64,000 bases of DNA from Gemmatimonas phototrophica (GTDB taxonomy: Bacteria; Gemmatimonadota; Gemmatimonadetes; Gemmatimonadales; Gemmatimonadaceae), in assembly GCF_000695095.2 (NCBI RefSeq), contig NZ_CP011454.1, forward strand, positions 806,001 to 870,000. Reading direction: 5' to 3'. Below, piece by piece: positions 52,543 through 60,512 of this stretch. The notes beneath the pieces are model-generated. The model did no database searches. It worked only from the letters and a program-made list of their open reading frames with translations, and was not told the DNA's origin. A program made the translations under genes and the position numbers. Positions within the stretch are counted from its first letter, which is position 1; each line of letters starts with the position of its first letter.

Positions 52543-53574
52543 GTGTACAGCAGGGATACCCTTGTGTTATTACAGCACTTGTTGGAGCAGGGCCTTGGAA
52601 AACGGGCCATTGCCAAGCAGTTAGGGGTGAGCCGCCGGACGGTCCATCATTGGATTGCCACCGGCCAGCTCACGCGGGTGGTGCAGACGGAGGCCCCGCG
52701 GACGACCGTGCCGCGCCCGCAGAAGTTGGACCGGTTCAAGCCGCTGATTCAGGAGCGCCTGGCCGCCTATCCCGCGCTGTCCGCGCAGCGACTGCTGGCC
52801 GAGTGTCGGGCGGCCGGCTACGTGGGCGGGGCGACGCGGCTGCGGGATTATGTGGCCAGCGTACGACCGCGCCCAGAGCCTGAGCCGATTATTCGCTTCG
52901 AGACGGCGCCAGGGCTGCAGGCCCAGTTCGATTTTGCCGAAGTGAAGTTGCCGTGGGGCAAGCGCTACGCGGTCCTTGTGGTGCTCGGGTATTCCCGGAA
53001 GCTGTACGTGGAGTTTGTCCCGCGACAAACCGCGCTCACCGTGATGCAGAGCTTGGAGCGCGCGTTTGCCGACTTCGGTGGCGTCCCCCGAGAGATTCTG
53101 TTTGATCAGCTGAAGGCGGTGATCATCGAGGATCAGCGACCGGACGGCGGCAAGCTGCTCGAAAATGCGGAGTTCGGGCGCTTCGCCGCCCACTGGGGCT
53201 TTCGCATTCGCGCCTGTCGCCCGTATCGCGCGCAGACCAAGGGCAAAGTCGAGAGGCCGGTCAGCTATCTGCGCACGAGCTTTCTGTATGGCCGCGAGTT
53301 TCTGGGCGATGCGGACCTCGCCGATCACTGCGCCCGCTGGCTCACGGACGTCGCCAATATGCGGATCCATGGCACGACGGGCAAGCGCCCAGAGGAGCGC
53401 TTCGCGCGCGACGAGCAGGCGGCGCTACAGCCGCTCGCCCCGCGGCCGTATCGGTCGCTCGTCCTGGTACCCCCGCGCGATGCGGTGACCACGACGCGCA
53501 GCGTACCGCACGTGGCCGTCGAGCGGCGCGCCCTCGCGCACTACGGCGCGCTGCTCGCTGAGGAGGCGTCATGA
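52543..53574 (+). CDS. istA: IS21 transposase IstA
   Basis: A 343-residue DDE transposase. A GGAGGAG ribosome site lies 6-12 bases before GTG 52543, which is why this start was chosen over upstream options; translation then opens with a helix-turn-helix (QHLLEQGLGKRAIAKQLGVS, split over 20). The catalytic domain has AQFDFAEVKLPWG (Asp), ILFDQLKAV (Asp) and TKGKVERPVSYL (Glu). It works with IstB to cut and join the element. It overlaps istB by the ATGA at 53571-53574. Both genes look intact, so the element may still be active. Confidence 0.93.
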   Translation: MYSRDTLVLLQHLLEQGLGKRAIAKQLGVSRRTVHHWIATGQLTRVVQTEAPRTTVPRPQKLDRFKPLIQERLAAYPALSAQRLLAECRAAGYVGGATRLRDYVASVRPRPEPEPIIRFETAPGLQAQFDFAEVKLPWGKRYAVLVVLGYSRKLYVEFVPRQTALTVMQSLERAFADFGGVPREILFDQLKAVIIEDQRPDGGKLLENAEFGRFAAHWGFRIRACRPYRAQTKGKVERPVSYLRTSFLYGREFLGDADLADHCARWLTDVANMRIHGTTGKRPEERFARDEQAALQPLAPRPYRSLVLVPPRDAVTTTRSVPHVAVERRALAHYGALLAEEAS

Positions 53575-54395
53575 GCACGCTGCGCGACCGGCTGCGTGCC
53601 CAGCTCGCGGAGTGCAAGATGCCCGGGGCGTTAGAAGCGGTCGATGACATTCTGCGGCGCATTGATGCGGGCGAGCTGAGCGCGGGCCCGGCGATGGAAG
53701 CGCTGCTCGGCAGCCACATCGCGCTGCGTAATCAGCGGCGGCTGCAGACGGCCATGCGCTGCGCCCGACTGCCGAGTGTGAAAACGCTCGACGACTTCGA
53801 CTTCACCTTTCAGCCGTCAGTGAAGCGCGATCAGCTCGAGAGCTTGCACACGCTGCAGTTTCTCGAGCGCAAAGAGAATGTCGTCTTCCTCGGGCCGCCC
53901 GGCGTCGGCAAAACACACTTGGCGATCAGCCTCGCCGTGCATGCCGCGGAGCGCGGCCGACGCGTGTACTACGCGACGCTGGCCGACTTGATCACATGGC
54001 TCGAAGATGCACAGCAGGCCGGCCATCTCACGCGGCGCCTCCGCACGCTCGTCTCGCCCAGCCTGATGGTCGTCGACGAGATCGGCTACTTACCCATTTC
54101 CCGGACGGGCGCTCAGCTCTTCTTCCAGCTCATGAGCCGACGCTACGAACACGCGTCGACGGTGCTGACCAGCAACAAGTCCTTCGAGGAATGGGGCGAC
54201 GTCTTTGGCGACGAGGTGATGGCCGCGGCCCTGATTGATCGCCTGGTCCACCACTGCCACATCGTCAACATCCGGGGCAACAGCTACCGCATGCGGGAAC
54301 ACCGGGCCCTCGCCTCCCGTCTCGCGCCCGCCACGCCGCCGGCGCCCCCCGAAAGCACCAGCCGCCCCCGCCCCCCACGACGCCAGGAGGCCTGA
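53571..54395 (+). CDS. istB: IS21 helper ATPase IstB
   Basis: A 274-residue AAA+ helper that remodels target DNA for IstA. Walker A is GPPGVGKTH, Walker B is LMVVDEIGYLP and a SNKSFEEWGDVFGDEVMAAALIDRL stretch (split) has the sensor and arginine-finger region. The C-terminal tail is Pro/Arg/Ser-rich and continues to the right terminal repeat. It overlaps istA by 4 bases, so it is translationally coupled. Confidence 0.94.
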   Translation: MSTLRDRLRAQLAECKMPGALEAVDDILRRIDAGELSAGPAMEALLGSHIALRNQRRLQTAMRCARLPSVKTLDDFDFTFQPSVKRDQLESLHTLQFLERKENVVFLGPPGVGKTHLAISLAVHAAERGRRVYYATLADLITWLEDAQQAGHLTRRLRTLVSPSLMVVDEIGYLPISRTGAQLFFQLMSRRYEHASTVLTSNKSFEEWGDVFGDEVMAAALIDRLVHHCHIVNIRGNSYRMREHRALASRLAPATPPAPPESTSRPRPPRRQEA

Positions 54396-54420
54396 CCGAA
54401 CCGGGCTCATCCCCCGCCCA

Positions 54421-54472
54421 AAGTGTGCAATTCTTGTTGGTAAAAGTGTGCAATTCTTACTGGTGTTGACAC
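54421..54472 (-). repeat. IS21 right terminal repeat
   Basis: Two tandem copies of AAGTGTGCAATTCTT (54422-54436 and 54445-54459, the second ending CTTA) precede the TGACA end. In reverse they read TGTCAACACCAGTAAGAATT, matching the left end of the element. Confidence 0.82.
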
Positions 54473-54477
54473 CACTC

Positions 54478-54539
54478 TCGGACACGCCCAACGCACGACA
54501 CATCGTGGTCACCGGGGCCATGGCCTGATTCGCGCTCAC
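54478..54539 (-). pseudogene. IS3-family transposase orfB, N-terminal fragment
   Basis: The first codons of orfB start at GTG 54539, which overlaps the TGA of orfA (GTGA, 54536-54539). They encode QAMAPVTTMCRALGVSESG, and the next codon is cut by the IS21 target duplication. Removing the IS21 joins this to GYYAWRKRP at 52414, restoring the start of the HTH_21 region. Confidence 0.85.
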
Positions 54540-54871
54540 GAACTCGAAGACTCGGGCGGGATTGTCCCCGATTCTCGCGCGAACCAGGCCGCCGCTTTTC
54601 CCAGGATGTCGCGATCGACCTTCAATTGGCGATTCTCGCGACGAAGTCGTTGCAGCTCTGCCCGCTCGTCCGTCGTCAATGTCTCCGGTCGCTCACCATG
54701 GTCTGCGCTGTCCTGAAATACCCAGTTGCGAATGGTTTGCTCTGACGGCTCGAACTCTTTCGCCAGCTCTTTCGGGCTCCATCCGGCACGAGCTAAGGCG
54801 ACAATCTGCTCACGATAGGCCGCCGGATAGGCAGCGGGACGACGGGGCAGCGGGAAATTCCCCTCTCGCAC
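54536..54871 (-). CDS. IS3-family transposase OrfA (helix-turn-helix)
   Basis: A 111-residue protein with a helix-turn-helix (REQIVALARAGWSPKELAKEF, then PSEQTIRNWV) and a heptad of leucines in ELQRLRRENRQLKVDRDILGKAAA (split), the usual OrfA dimerisation zipper. The GTG at 54871 is preferred as start; the frame stays open to 54907 but that is one base beyond the IS end. It looks intact, but its partner OrfB is disrupted, so the element cannot transpose by itself. Confidence 0.85.
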   Translation of the reverse strand: MREGNFPLPRRPAAYPAAYREQIVALARAGWSPKELAKEFEPSEQTIRNWVFQDSADHGERPETLTTDERAELQRLRRENRQLKVDRDILGKAAAWFARESGTIPPESSSS

Positions 54872-55085
54872 AGAGATGGAGGCTCCACCGAAACGGGGCA
54901 ACTTCAATCAGTAACTGGGTCACGTCATTTGTACCTTACCTGCTAAGCGGATAAAATTAAGACGAGCAACCGTGTAAAGCGCACGACCCTCTCGCCGTCT
55001 TGTCAGCAAAAGTAGTAAGGTTCATAGGTTCACGCGCAAAGTTTACATTATCAACAAACGACCACCACAAAACGCCAAGCTTACG

Positions 55086-56288
55086 ATGCTGACCCGATTG
55101 CTGAGATCTGCAATTACCGAAACCTATGAATTTGTAAACCGATGTTTGCCTCCCAGGACTCATGCAACCGCCGTCATTGCCCCGGCATCACAAGGGAGCT
55201 TGGGTGACCAAGCAATACTTCAAGGTCTCCAAGACGGATTTGTGGATCGTGAGAAGTTTGGTGAATTGAATCAGATATGTTTGCCGAACTATCAAGCTAT
55301 TCAACTACGCGGAGTTCAGTCCAGGCTTACTACAATAACTACGTCTCCCTATCGAGATCGGGTAATCCTTTCTGGAACGGCACTGTCTCACTCGAATCTC
55401 GTTGTTGCAGGTGCTGACATCATGGACGGGTACTATAACTCGGGTGATGTCACAATTCGCTGTGAGCTTTTGAATCGCTGGGTTGCTAACGGTAGAAAAG
55501 CTACCCTTGCTGGATTCAGTTTTAACGAAAAGCCCGCACAAGAAGCGGTCGTTGCGCTACAATCACTCGATCCCAGTGTCAGGGTGTTTGCACGCGACCC
55601 TTTATCGCTAGAGCGTCTTCTCGCAAATGGAATCAAGGCAGAACTTTCGGCGGACCTAGCGTTCCTTATGAAGCCCCAAATTGACGCGCAAGCGCATCAC
55701 GAAACGATCGATTTCTTTGAGCGGCAGGCTCATGCGTCGGTAAAGGTGATCGGCGTAAATTTGCATGGCCCGCTTTTCAATGTAGATCACGCGAATCGGG
55801 CGAATGAGACGGCGAAAGCCGTTTCAACGTTTTTGCACAATAATCCTGATTGGTCTGCCTGTTTTGTGCCTCATGACTATCGAGGCGACTGTTCCGATCT
55901 TGACGCGCTTCAGAGTCTTCTGAGACATTGCGATCCAAGCCTATCGTCTCGAATTCATCTTGTGGAAAAAAAGCTATGTGCTTGGGAGGCAAAGTGGATC
56001 GCGCAACAGCTCTCGTTGGCTGTCTCAGGTCGGATGCATTTTGTAATCGCGTGTCTCGGGTCAGGCGTTCCTGCATTAGGCGCGAGCTATCAAGGAAAGT
56101 TTGAAGGTCTCTATCGTCACTTTGGTGTTGATGACATGGCTATTCAAGAGTCCTTCTGGTCCTCATCAGTGAATCTACTCGGAGCAATTGAAAGTGCCGT
56201 CAATCGACGAAAGAACATAAGTGATTCAATCCTCAAGGCTATTCCGGGTGTACGAGCACTTGCACAGCAAAACCTACCTACGTCCTAA
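55086..56288 (+). CDS. Polysaccharide pyruvyl transferase family protein
   Basis: A 400-residue protein of the WcaK/CsaB type. It has the N-terminal GT-B-like strand AVIAPASQGSLGDQAILQG, and the C-terminal SGRMHFVIACLGSGVPALGASYQGKFEG, split across the family's conserved Ser-x-Arg-x-His signature (VSGRMHF). It would transfer pyruvate from phosphoenolpyruvate to a sugar to form a ketal. The gene is clearly AT-richer than the metabolic genes in this window. It lies 180 bases after the IS3 element and ends 270 bases before the next glycosyltransferase. Confidence 0.88.
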   Translation: MLTRLLRSAITETYEFVNRCLPPRTHATAVIAPASQGSLGDQAILQGLQDGFVDREKFGELNQICLPNYQAIQLRGVQSRLTTITTSPYRDRVILSGTALSHSNLVVAGADIMDGYYNSGDVTIRCELLNRWVANGRKATLAGFSFNEKPAQEAVVALQSLDPSVRVFARDPLSLERLLANGIKAELSADLAFLMKPQIDAQAHHETIDFFERQAHASVKVIGVNLHGPLFNVDHANRANETAKAVSTFLHNNPDWSACFVPHDYRGDCSDLDALQSLLRHCDPSLSSRIHLVEKKLCAWEAKWIAQQLSLAVSGRMHFVIACLGSGVPALGASYQGKFEGLYRHFGVDDMAIQESFWSSSVNLLGAIESAVNRRKNISDSILKAIPGVRALAQQNLPTS

Positions 56289-56558
56289 CGAAAGAGGATC
56301 GTCCACAGCTCCGTTAAGCCTAGGTATGTAGAAGCTCTCCCTTAACAGCCTCACTTATTGGGCTCTCAGGCAGTATTTGTCACACTGAATGACCCCATTT
56401 TCAGAAGACTGGCTTCGTTGAGAACAGTCGCCAATGTGTGAAAGTTCAGTGTTTATCGTCAACAAATCATTTGGGCCCTTTTGTACCTTGGTCTTCCACC
56501 CATTCAAACACAATTCGAAGGATCCTTAGAAACCCTTCAGCAAGGTGCACATAAGAAA
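56289..56558. other. AT-rich gap before the GT4 gene
   Basis: No gene or RNA could be recognised. The GT4 frame opens at a TTG at 56481, so 56481-56558 might be translated, but the residues do not look like family sequence and no ribosome site is seen. The stretch should carry the promoter of the GT4 gene. Confidence 0.35.
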
Positions 56559-57809
56559 GTGTCAACACCCAGAAGGCAAAAGCGAATTCTTGCAATCGGA
56601 AGCATGCCGCCCTTCCCGCCTCCATTAACAGGTGCGCAGCAGCGGGTATATAATGTCACAGCAGGACTCGCTAAGCACTATCAAGTTGTACTGATATGTC
56701 CGGAAAGAGCGGAGTATCCGACTGCTCCTTCAGCGCTGTGCTCTGAGTTGGGAATTCAGGAGTACATTGGAGTGCCGTTCTCCTCCAATCGCGGATATTC
56801 ACGTTGGGCGGGTGCGGTAACAACCGCAGCAGCGCTGCTACCACGCGCGGTACCTGCTCACATTGAAGAATCAATCCCTATGCCGCTGCTTCACACGATT
56901 CAAGAGCTGCACATGAAAAGTCCTTTCGACGCGGTTTGGGCTTTCCGCTCGTGGTCTGCAGAACTTGCAAAGCGTGCAGGGCTTCGCTCAATCATTGCGG
57001 ATATTGATGATTTTGAGTCAAGGATTTGGGCACAAGAGATTTCCTCACTCGGAAGCTACGGCCGCAAGCCACTTCATGTTCACCTGGCTAAACGACTTGC
57101 TAAATACGAGGAACGCCTCCACCAACGATTCTCTGCGGCCGTCGTGGTAAAGGAAGAAGATCGTGTGCTAATGACGAAGGAAGCAAATTGCAGGATATTT
57201 TGTGTCCCCAATGGAGCTGCGATTCCAGACGAAGGGTCTCTCATAAGGACATCGGTATCTGCTCCGTCAGCTCTGTTTGTTGGAACGCTCAACTACCAAC
57301 CAAATATTGACTCCATCACATGGTTTGCCGGTGAGATCCTGCCCAAGTTATTGGAGTTGCACCCAATGCTCAAATTCATAGTTGTAGGAAAAGGTCGTCT
57401 CCCTGCGACGGCCTCCTGGGTGAATGATCATCCGCAGGTGGTCATTCACGAATCTCCAGCAACTCTACTACCCTATTACAATTCAGCCACTGTGGCGGTG
57501 GCGCCAATTCGAACTGGTGCAGGAACCCGAATAAAGGTACTTGAGGCGTTGGCTCACAAGTGTCCGCTCGTCGCAACAAGTGAAGCCGTGGCAGGAATTA
57601 ACCTTACAAATGGTGTTCATTTTACTCGAGCTGACGATGTACAGGCTTTCGTTGAGGCATGTAGCAGAATCGTTCAGAACAGACAGCTTCAGTTGGACTT
57701 AGGCGAAGCCGGATACAATTGGGTGTCGCGCTTTGCATCATGGGCGAGAGCTGGAGATGATGCAGCCGCCGCTGTTTCGGCTGTTCTCGCCAAAGGCAAC
57801 GAAGTCTAG
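56559..57809 (+). CDS. Glycosyltransferase family 4 (GT-B)
   Basis: A 416-residue GT4 enzyme beginning RILAIGSMPPFPPPLTGAQQR (split) and carrying VVVKEEDRVLMTKEA, ALFVGTLNYQPNIDSITWF and a C-terminal box RTGAGTRIKVLEALAHKCPLVAT, in which the EX7E motif is reduced to Gly...Glu. GTG 56559 is favoured over TTG 56481 because it lies 8 residues before the first strand. A hairpin overlaps its stop. Donor unknown. Confidence 0.85.
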   Translation: MSTPRRQKRILAIGSMPPFPPPLTGAQQRVYNVTAGLAKHYQVVLICPERAEYPTAPSALCSELGIQEYIGVPFSSNRGYSRWAGAVTTAAALLPRAVPAHIEESIPMPLLHTIQELHMKSPFDAVWAFRSWSAELAKRAGLRSIIADIDDFESRIWAQEISSLGSYGRKPLHVHLAKRLAKYEERLHQRFSAAVVVKEEDRVLMTKEANCRIFCVPNGAAIPDEGSLIRTSVSAPSALFVGTLNYQPNIDSITWFAGEILPKLLELHPMLKFIVVGKGRLPATASWVNDHPQVVIHESPATLLPYYNSATVAVAPIRTGAGTRIKVLEALAHKCPLVATSEAVAGINLTNGVHFTRADDVQAFVEACSRIVQNRQLQLDLGEAGYNWVSRFASWARAGDDAAAAVSAVLAKGNEV

Positions 57810-57821
57810 CCGAACTTCGTT
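57798..57821 (+). terminator. Weak hairpin at the GT4 stop
   Basis: AACGAAGT and ACTTCGTT form a perfect 8-bp stem across the TAG stop, with an 8-base loop. There is no T-run after it, so an RNA-end function is uncertain. Confidence 0.3.
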
Positions 57822-57894
57822 GCGCCCCAACACTAGGGGAAGCGGGTGTGCACCTGTCAATTATACTACTGCCTTCGAACAGCCATGTCAGTGG

Positions 57895-59520
57895 CTATTG
57901 GTAGTCCCTCAAAACGTCAACAATTCGACTGATTCCTTGCTGCTCTCTGACTCCGAAAGCATCAAGCAGTGTTGCAAATTTAAGTCTCATATTTGAGATC
58001 TCCGGAGTTCTAGCCAGAAGAAGTGAATACTTCCGTACGTCCGCCGATAATGTACGGATTTCGCGGCGTCCTTTAGTGGCTACCCACTGATTTTCGAGAG
58101 AGGCTTCTATCTCTAGCGGACAGGCCTCGTGGCCGGGATACGTTTGCCACGGCGTGGATTGCGCGAGTGCTGATAGGCTTCGAAACCATTCCATGTAGAG
58201 TTTATGCCCTAAACGCGCCGATAATGCACAGGAGAAATAGCACTGCAGAACGTTTAGATCATAAAAGGGCAACAGGAAGTGAATCCCGTTCGCTCCCAGG
58301 TTCTCGAAATGAAAGTCGAGATGACGCCGTTGATCATTTAGTGCAAAGAAAGTGAAGCTCGCGCGGTCGTCTGTTACCTTCTGAGCGTCCCGAACCGCTC
58401 GTTCAAGATCCGATCGAATCTCTTCTTGTACAAGTCTTCTATGTTTCCCAGAGAGAAGTAGCACTGGAATTTGAAGGTTGAATCTTTCAAATAGCGCTTC
58501 GGCAACAGGGATTGCGGGATTCGTGAACAGGTCAATTAACTCCTCAGTGCAGTACACGGCGCCTGCGCAGACACTACCTCCATCACCAGACCACGCCCAG
58601 GCCGGCCTAGTCTTCATGTCCGAGCTGTTCAGCGAGTCACCAAGAAGTCCTGCCCAATCAATTCGTCCTCCGGGAGGGCGAGAACTGTAGGAGAATTGCA
58701 CCTTCGCTTCGCGAGCGAAACGTTTAGCAAGCATGAGATCCTGAGTGCCGGCATTAGCGAAACCAAATGTTATTGGATCTACTCCTGACTCAATTAGAGA
58801 GACCACAATTGAGCGTGAGTCAAGGCCGCCGCTCAAAAAAGCGATGTTGGAACCCGTTGCTTTATGTCTTATGTCGATAGCACTTCGAAAGGCTTCACGG
58901 ATAGTTTTAACCTTATCAGAGAGTGCCGCCTCGGAAAGCTCGAGCTCACTCCAGTCAAAGTACCGCGATACGCTGAATCCTTCGATATCAACACGGATGT
59001 GCTCGGCAGGGGCGTTACGCGCGACTCCCTTCAGGATGGTTCTCTCGTTTAGCGGGAATCCGAGCAGACCCGTTTCAATGGCACCAACGATGTCCAGTTC
59101 GTAATCTACGGAATTTGTTGCAGCCTTTATTGACGAGGTTACCCTTAGCTCTTGATGATCATGCGACCTGTAAAATGGCCGTACCCCTAAGGCGTCGCCA
59201 AGGATGACCCCTTCTCCAGAGGCCTTGCATAACAGTAGTGCCGTGAAATTTCCTCTAGACTCGAGTGCTGCCTTTACCGCAATCCGTGAAAGCGATTTAA
59301 CATTAACGTCAGTTACACTGTTGAGCTGACCAGCCTGGAGTGCAAACGCTCCACTGAACTCCTCCGCTACAATGATGGTGAGCTCTTTGGATTGCTCCAT
59401 TCTGATGTCACCCTGGACCGAAATAGTCCAACTCGCGACTGTACCCTTGATCTCAATGCTACGTGTAGCAGAGTTATCACCCGCAATGCCGTTAGAAAGT
59501 GCGATGTGTACGCGCATCAT
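57895..59520 (-). CDS. Asparagine-synthase-like protein lacking the usual N-terminal cysteine
   Basis: A 541-residue protein. Residues about 190-450 form the ATP-pyrophosphatase domain with AFLSGGLDSRSIVV (PP-loop SGGxDS). The N-terminal half is glutaminase-fold-like (GDALGVRPFYRS resembles the GD-x3-GxxPLY box), but Cys2 of the class II amidotransferase is absent: the protein starts Met-Met-Arg. It may therefore use free ammonia or another nitrogen donor, or not be an asparagine synthase at all. Homologues with altered N-termini occur in polysaccharide clusters, often as amidotransferases acting on uronic acids, which fits ugd here. Start ATG 59520. The GT2 gene lies 12 bases upstream. Confidence 0.78.
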   Translation of the reverse strand: MMRVHIALSNGIAGDNSATRSIEIKGTVASWTISVQGDIRMEQSKELTIIVAEEFSGAFALQAGQLNSVTDVNVKSLSRIAVKAALESRGNFTALLLCKASGEGVILGDALGVRPFYRSHDHQELRVTSSIKAATNSVDYELDIVGAIETGLLGFPLNERTILKGVARNAPAEHIRVDIEGFSVSRYFDWSELELSEAALSDKVKTIREAFRSAIDIRHKATGSNIAFLSGGLDSRSIVVSLIESGVDPITFGFANAGTQDLMLAKRFAREAKVQFSYSSRPPGGRIDWAGLLGDSLNSSDMKTRPAWAWSGDGGSVCAGAVYCTEELIDLFTNPAIPVAEALFERFNLQIPVLLLSGKHRRLVQEEIRSDLERAVRDAQKVTDDRASFTFFALNDQRRHLDFHFENLGANGIHFLLPFYDLNVLQCYFSCALSARLGHKLYMEWFRSLSALAQSTPWQTYPGHEACPLEIEASLENQWVATKGRREIRTLSADVRKYSLLLARTPEISNMRLKFATLLDAFGVREQQGISRIVDVLRDYQ

Positions 59521-59532
59521 TGCAGAAGTGGA

Positions 59533-60507
59533 TTAGGGGCGGCCTACTATCAGAAATGCTGAAGACTTCAGTACTTCCAGAATCCCAAAGAATGATGGTT
59601 TTGCGCATAGACTTCGCAGCGCGAGAGTGAGGGAGTCTTTATATAGCCGCTCCTTCCGAAGGTGATAAGCAGCGTCTGCTTCCAGCGCGGCTATACGTGT
59701 CCAGACGGCTCGCTGAAAGCCAGCTTCGCTTTGGAAAAGCGGATGGCGCAGCAGTGAAGTGGTGTACAGGATCCTAGAATAGAGCGCAGCTGTGTCGCGC
59801 CTTGAGTCAAGTCCTGTACCACTACGGCGATAGACTGCAGTTGGGCAAGGCGAAAACGCGACAGTAGCACCAGCGAGCGCGCGCATCATAAAGTCGGCAT
59901 CTTCAGCCACCACGAGCCTTCGATCAAAAGCAATGCCATGATCCTGTAGAGTCTCTCTTTTGAACGCACTCGCGATCACATTGATGGGACAGCCACTATT
60001 GGCTGTAATCGATCCTAGAGCGCTAGCGTTGACTATATGCCAGCGCCCATTGGTTCCTTCAGTGGCTGCGAGGATATCGGACAGCATTCCACGAATGCCT
60101 AGCGCTGATTCGGTACTGCGCTCACCGGTGGTAACATCCTCGAAAAGGTAATCTGTAAAAAGAATGCTCGCAGCCGGAATCGCCTTGAATGCCTCGCCGA
60201 AGAGCCGTCTTCTACCCGGAAGGAAGGTGTCATCACCGTCCAGGAAGCTGACCCACGTTGATTGGGATGCGTCGAGGCCTCTGTTCCTTGCTACAGAGAC
60301 TGACTTGCTGGGAGACCCTGCAATGATCCGGATACGGACGTCTGATCGACTTAGCTGCTTAAGAATGTCGACAGAATCATCAGATGATCCATCGTCTGAG
60401 ATGATGAGTTCATCGTCGTCGTCAAGTTGGTACAGGATGTCCGGAATGCTGTCTTTCAGCAAGCCGCCCTGATTGTAGCATGTTACGACTACCGACAGGT
60501 TTGACAT
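59533..60507 (-). CDS. Glycosyltransferase family 2 (GT-A)
   Basis: A 324-residue GT-A enzyme with LSVVVTCYNQGGLLKDSI, IISDDGSSDDSVD and the DxD-type box SFLDGDDTFLPGRRR. It lies between the ABC flippase gene (5 bases upstream) and the asparagine-synthase-like gene (12 bases downstream) in a leftward operon that also includes the flippase. Donor and acceptor unknown. Confidence 0.9.
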   Translation of the reverse strand: MSNLSVVVTCYNQGGLLKDSIPDILYQLDDDDELIISDDGSSDDSVDILKQLSRSDVRIRIIAGSPSKSVSVARNRGLDASQSTWVSFLDGDDTFLPGRRRLFGEAFKAIPAASILFTDYLFEDVTTGERSTESALGIRGMLSDILAATEGTNGRWHIVNASALGSITANSGCPINVIASAFKRETLQDHGIAFDRRLVVAEDADFMMRALAGATVAFSPCPTAVYRRSGTGLDSRRDTAALYSRILYTTSLLRHPLFQSEAGFQRAVWTRIAALEADAAYHLRKERLYKDSLTLALRSLCAKPSFFGILEVLKSSAFLIVGRP

Positions 60508-60512
60508 TTCTT

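Larger units (their letters stand above)
52415..54472 (+). mobile_element. IS21-family insertion sequence, intact
   Basis: A 2058-bp element. Its ends begin TGTCA (52415) and finish TGACA (54472), with multiple imperfect repeats of GAATTGCACACTT near both, as typical of IS21. A CCACT target duplication flanks it at 52410-52414 and 54473-54477. It carries istA and istB, both open and overlapping by 4 bases. The target is the orfB of an IS3-family element: joining the flanks rebuilds Ser-Glu-Ser-Gly-Tyr-Tyr-Ala-Trp, a standard IS3 OrfB motif. Confidence 0.93.
51587..54906. mobile_element. IS3-family element, interrupted by an IS21-family element
   Basis: The two ends at 51587-51612 and 54881-54906 match as inverted repeats at 20 of 26 positions, starting TGAA. 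Inside lie orfA (54536-54871) and an orfB that is split by the nested IS21. Taking out the nested 2058 bp and one 5-base duplication leaves about 1257 bp, the normal size for IS3. No target duplication flanks the ends: the bases are AGT on the left and ATC on the right, so the element is old or has lost one border. It lies between two polysaccharide blocks. Confidence 0.8.
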
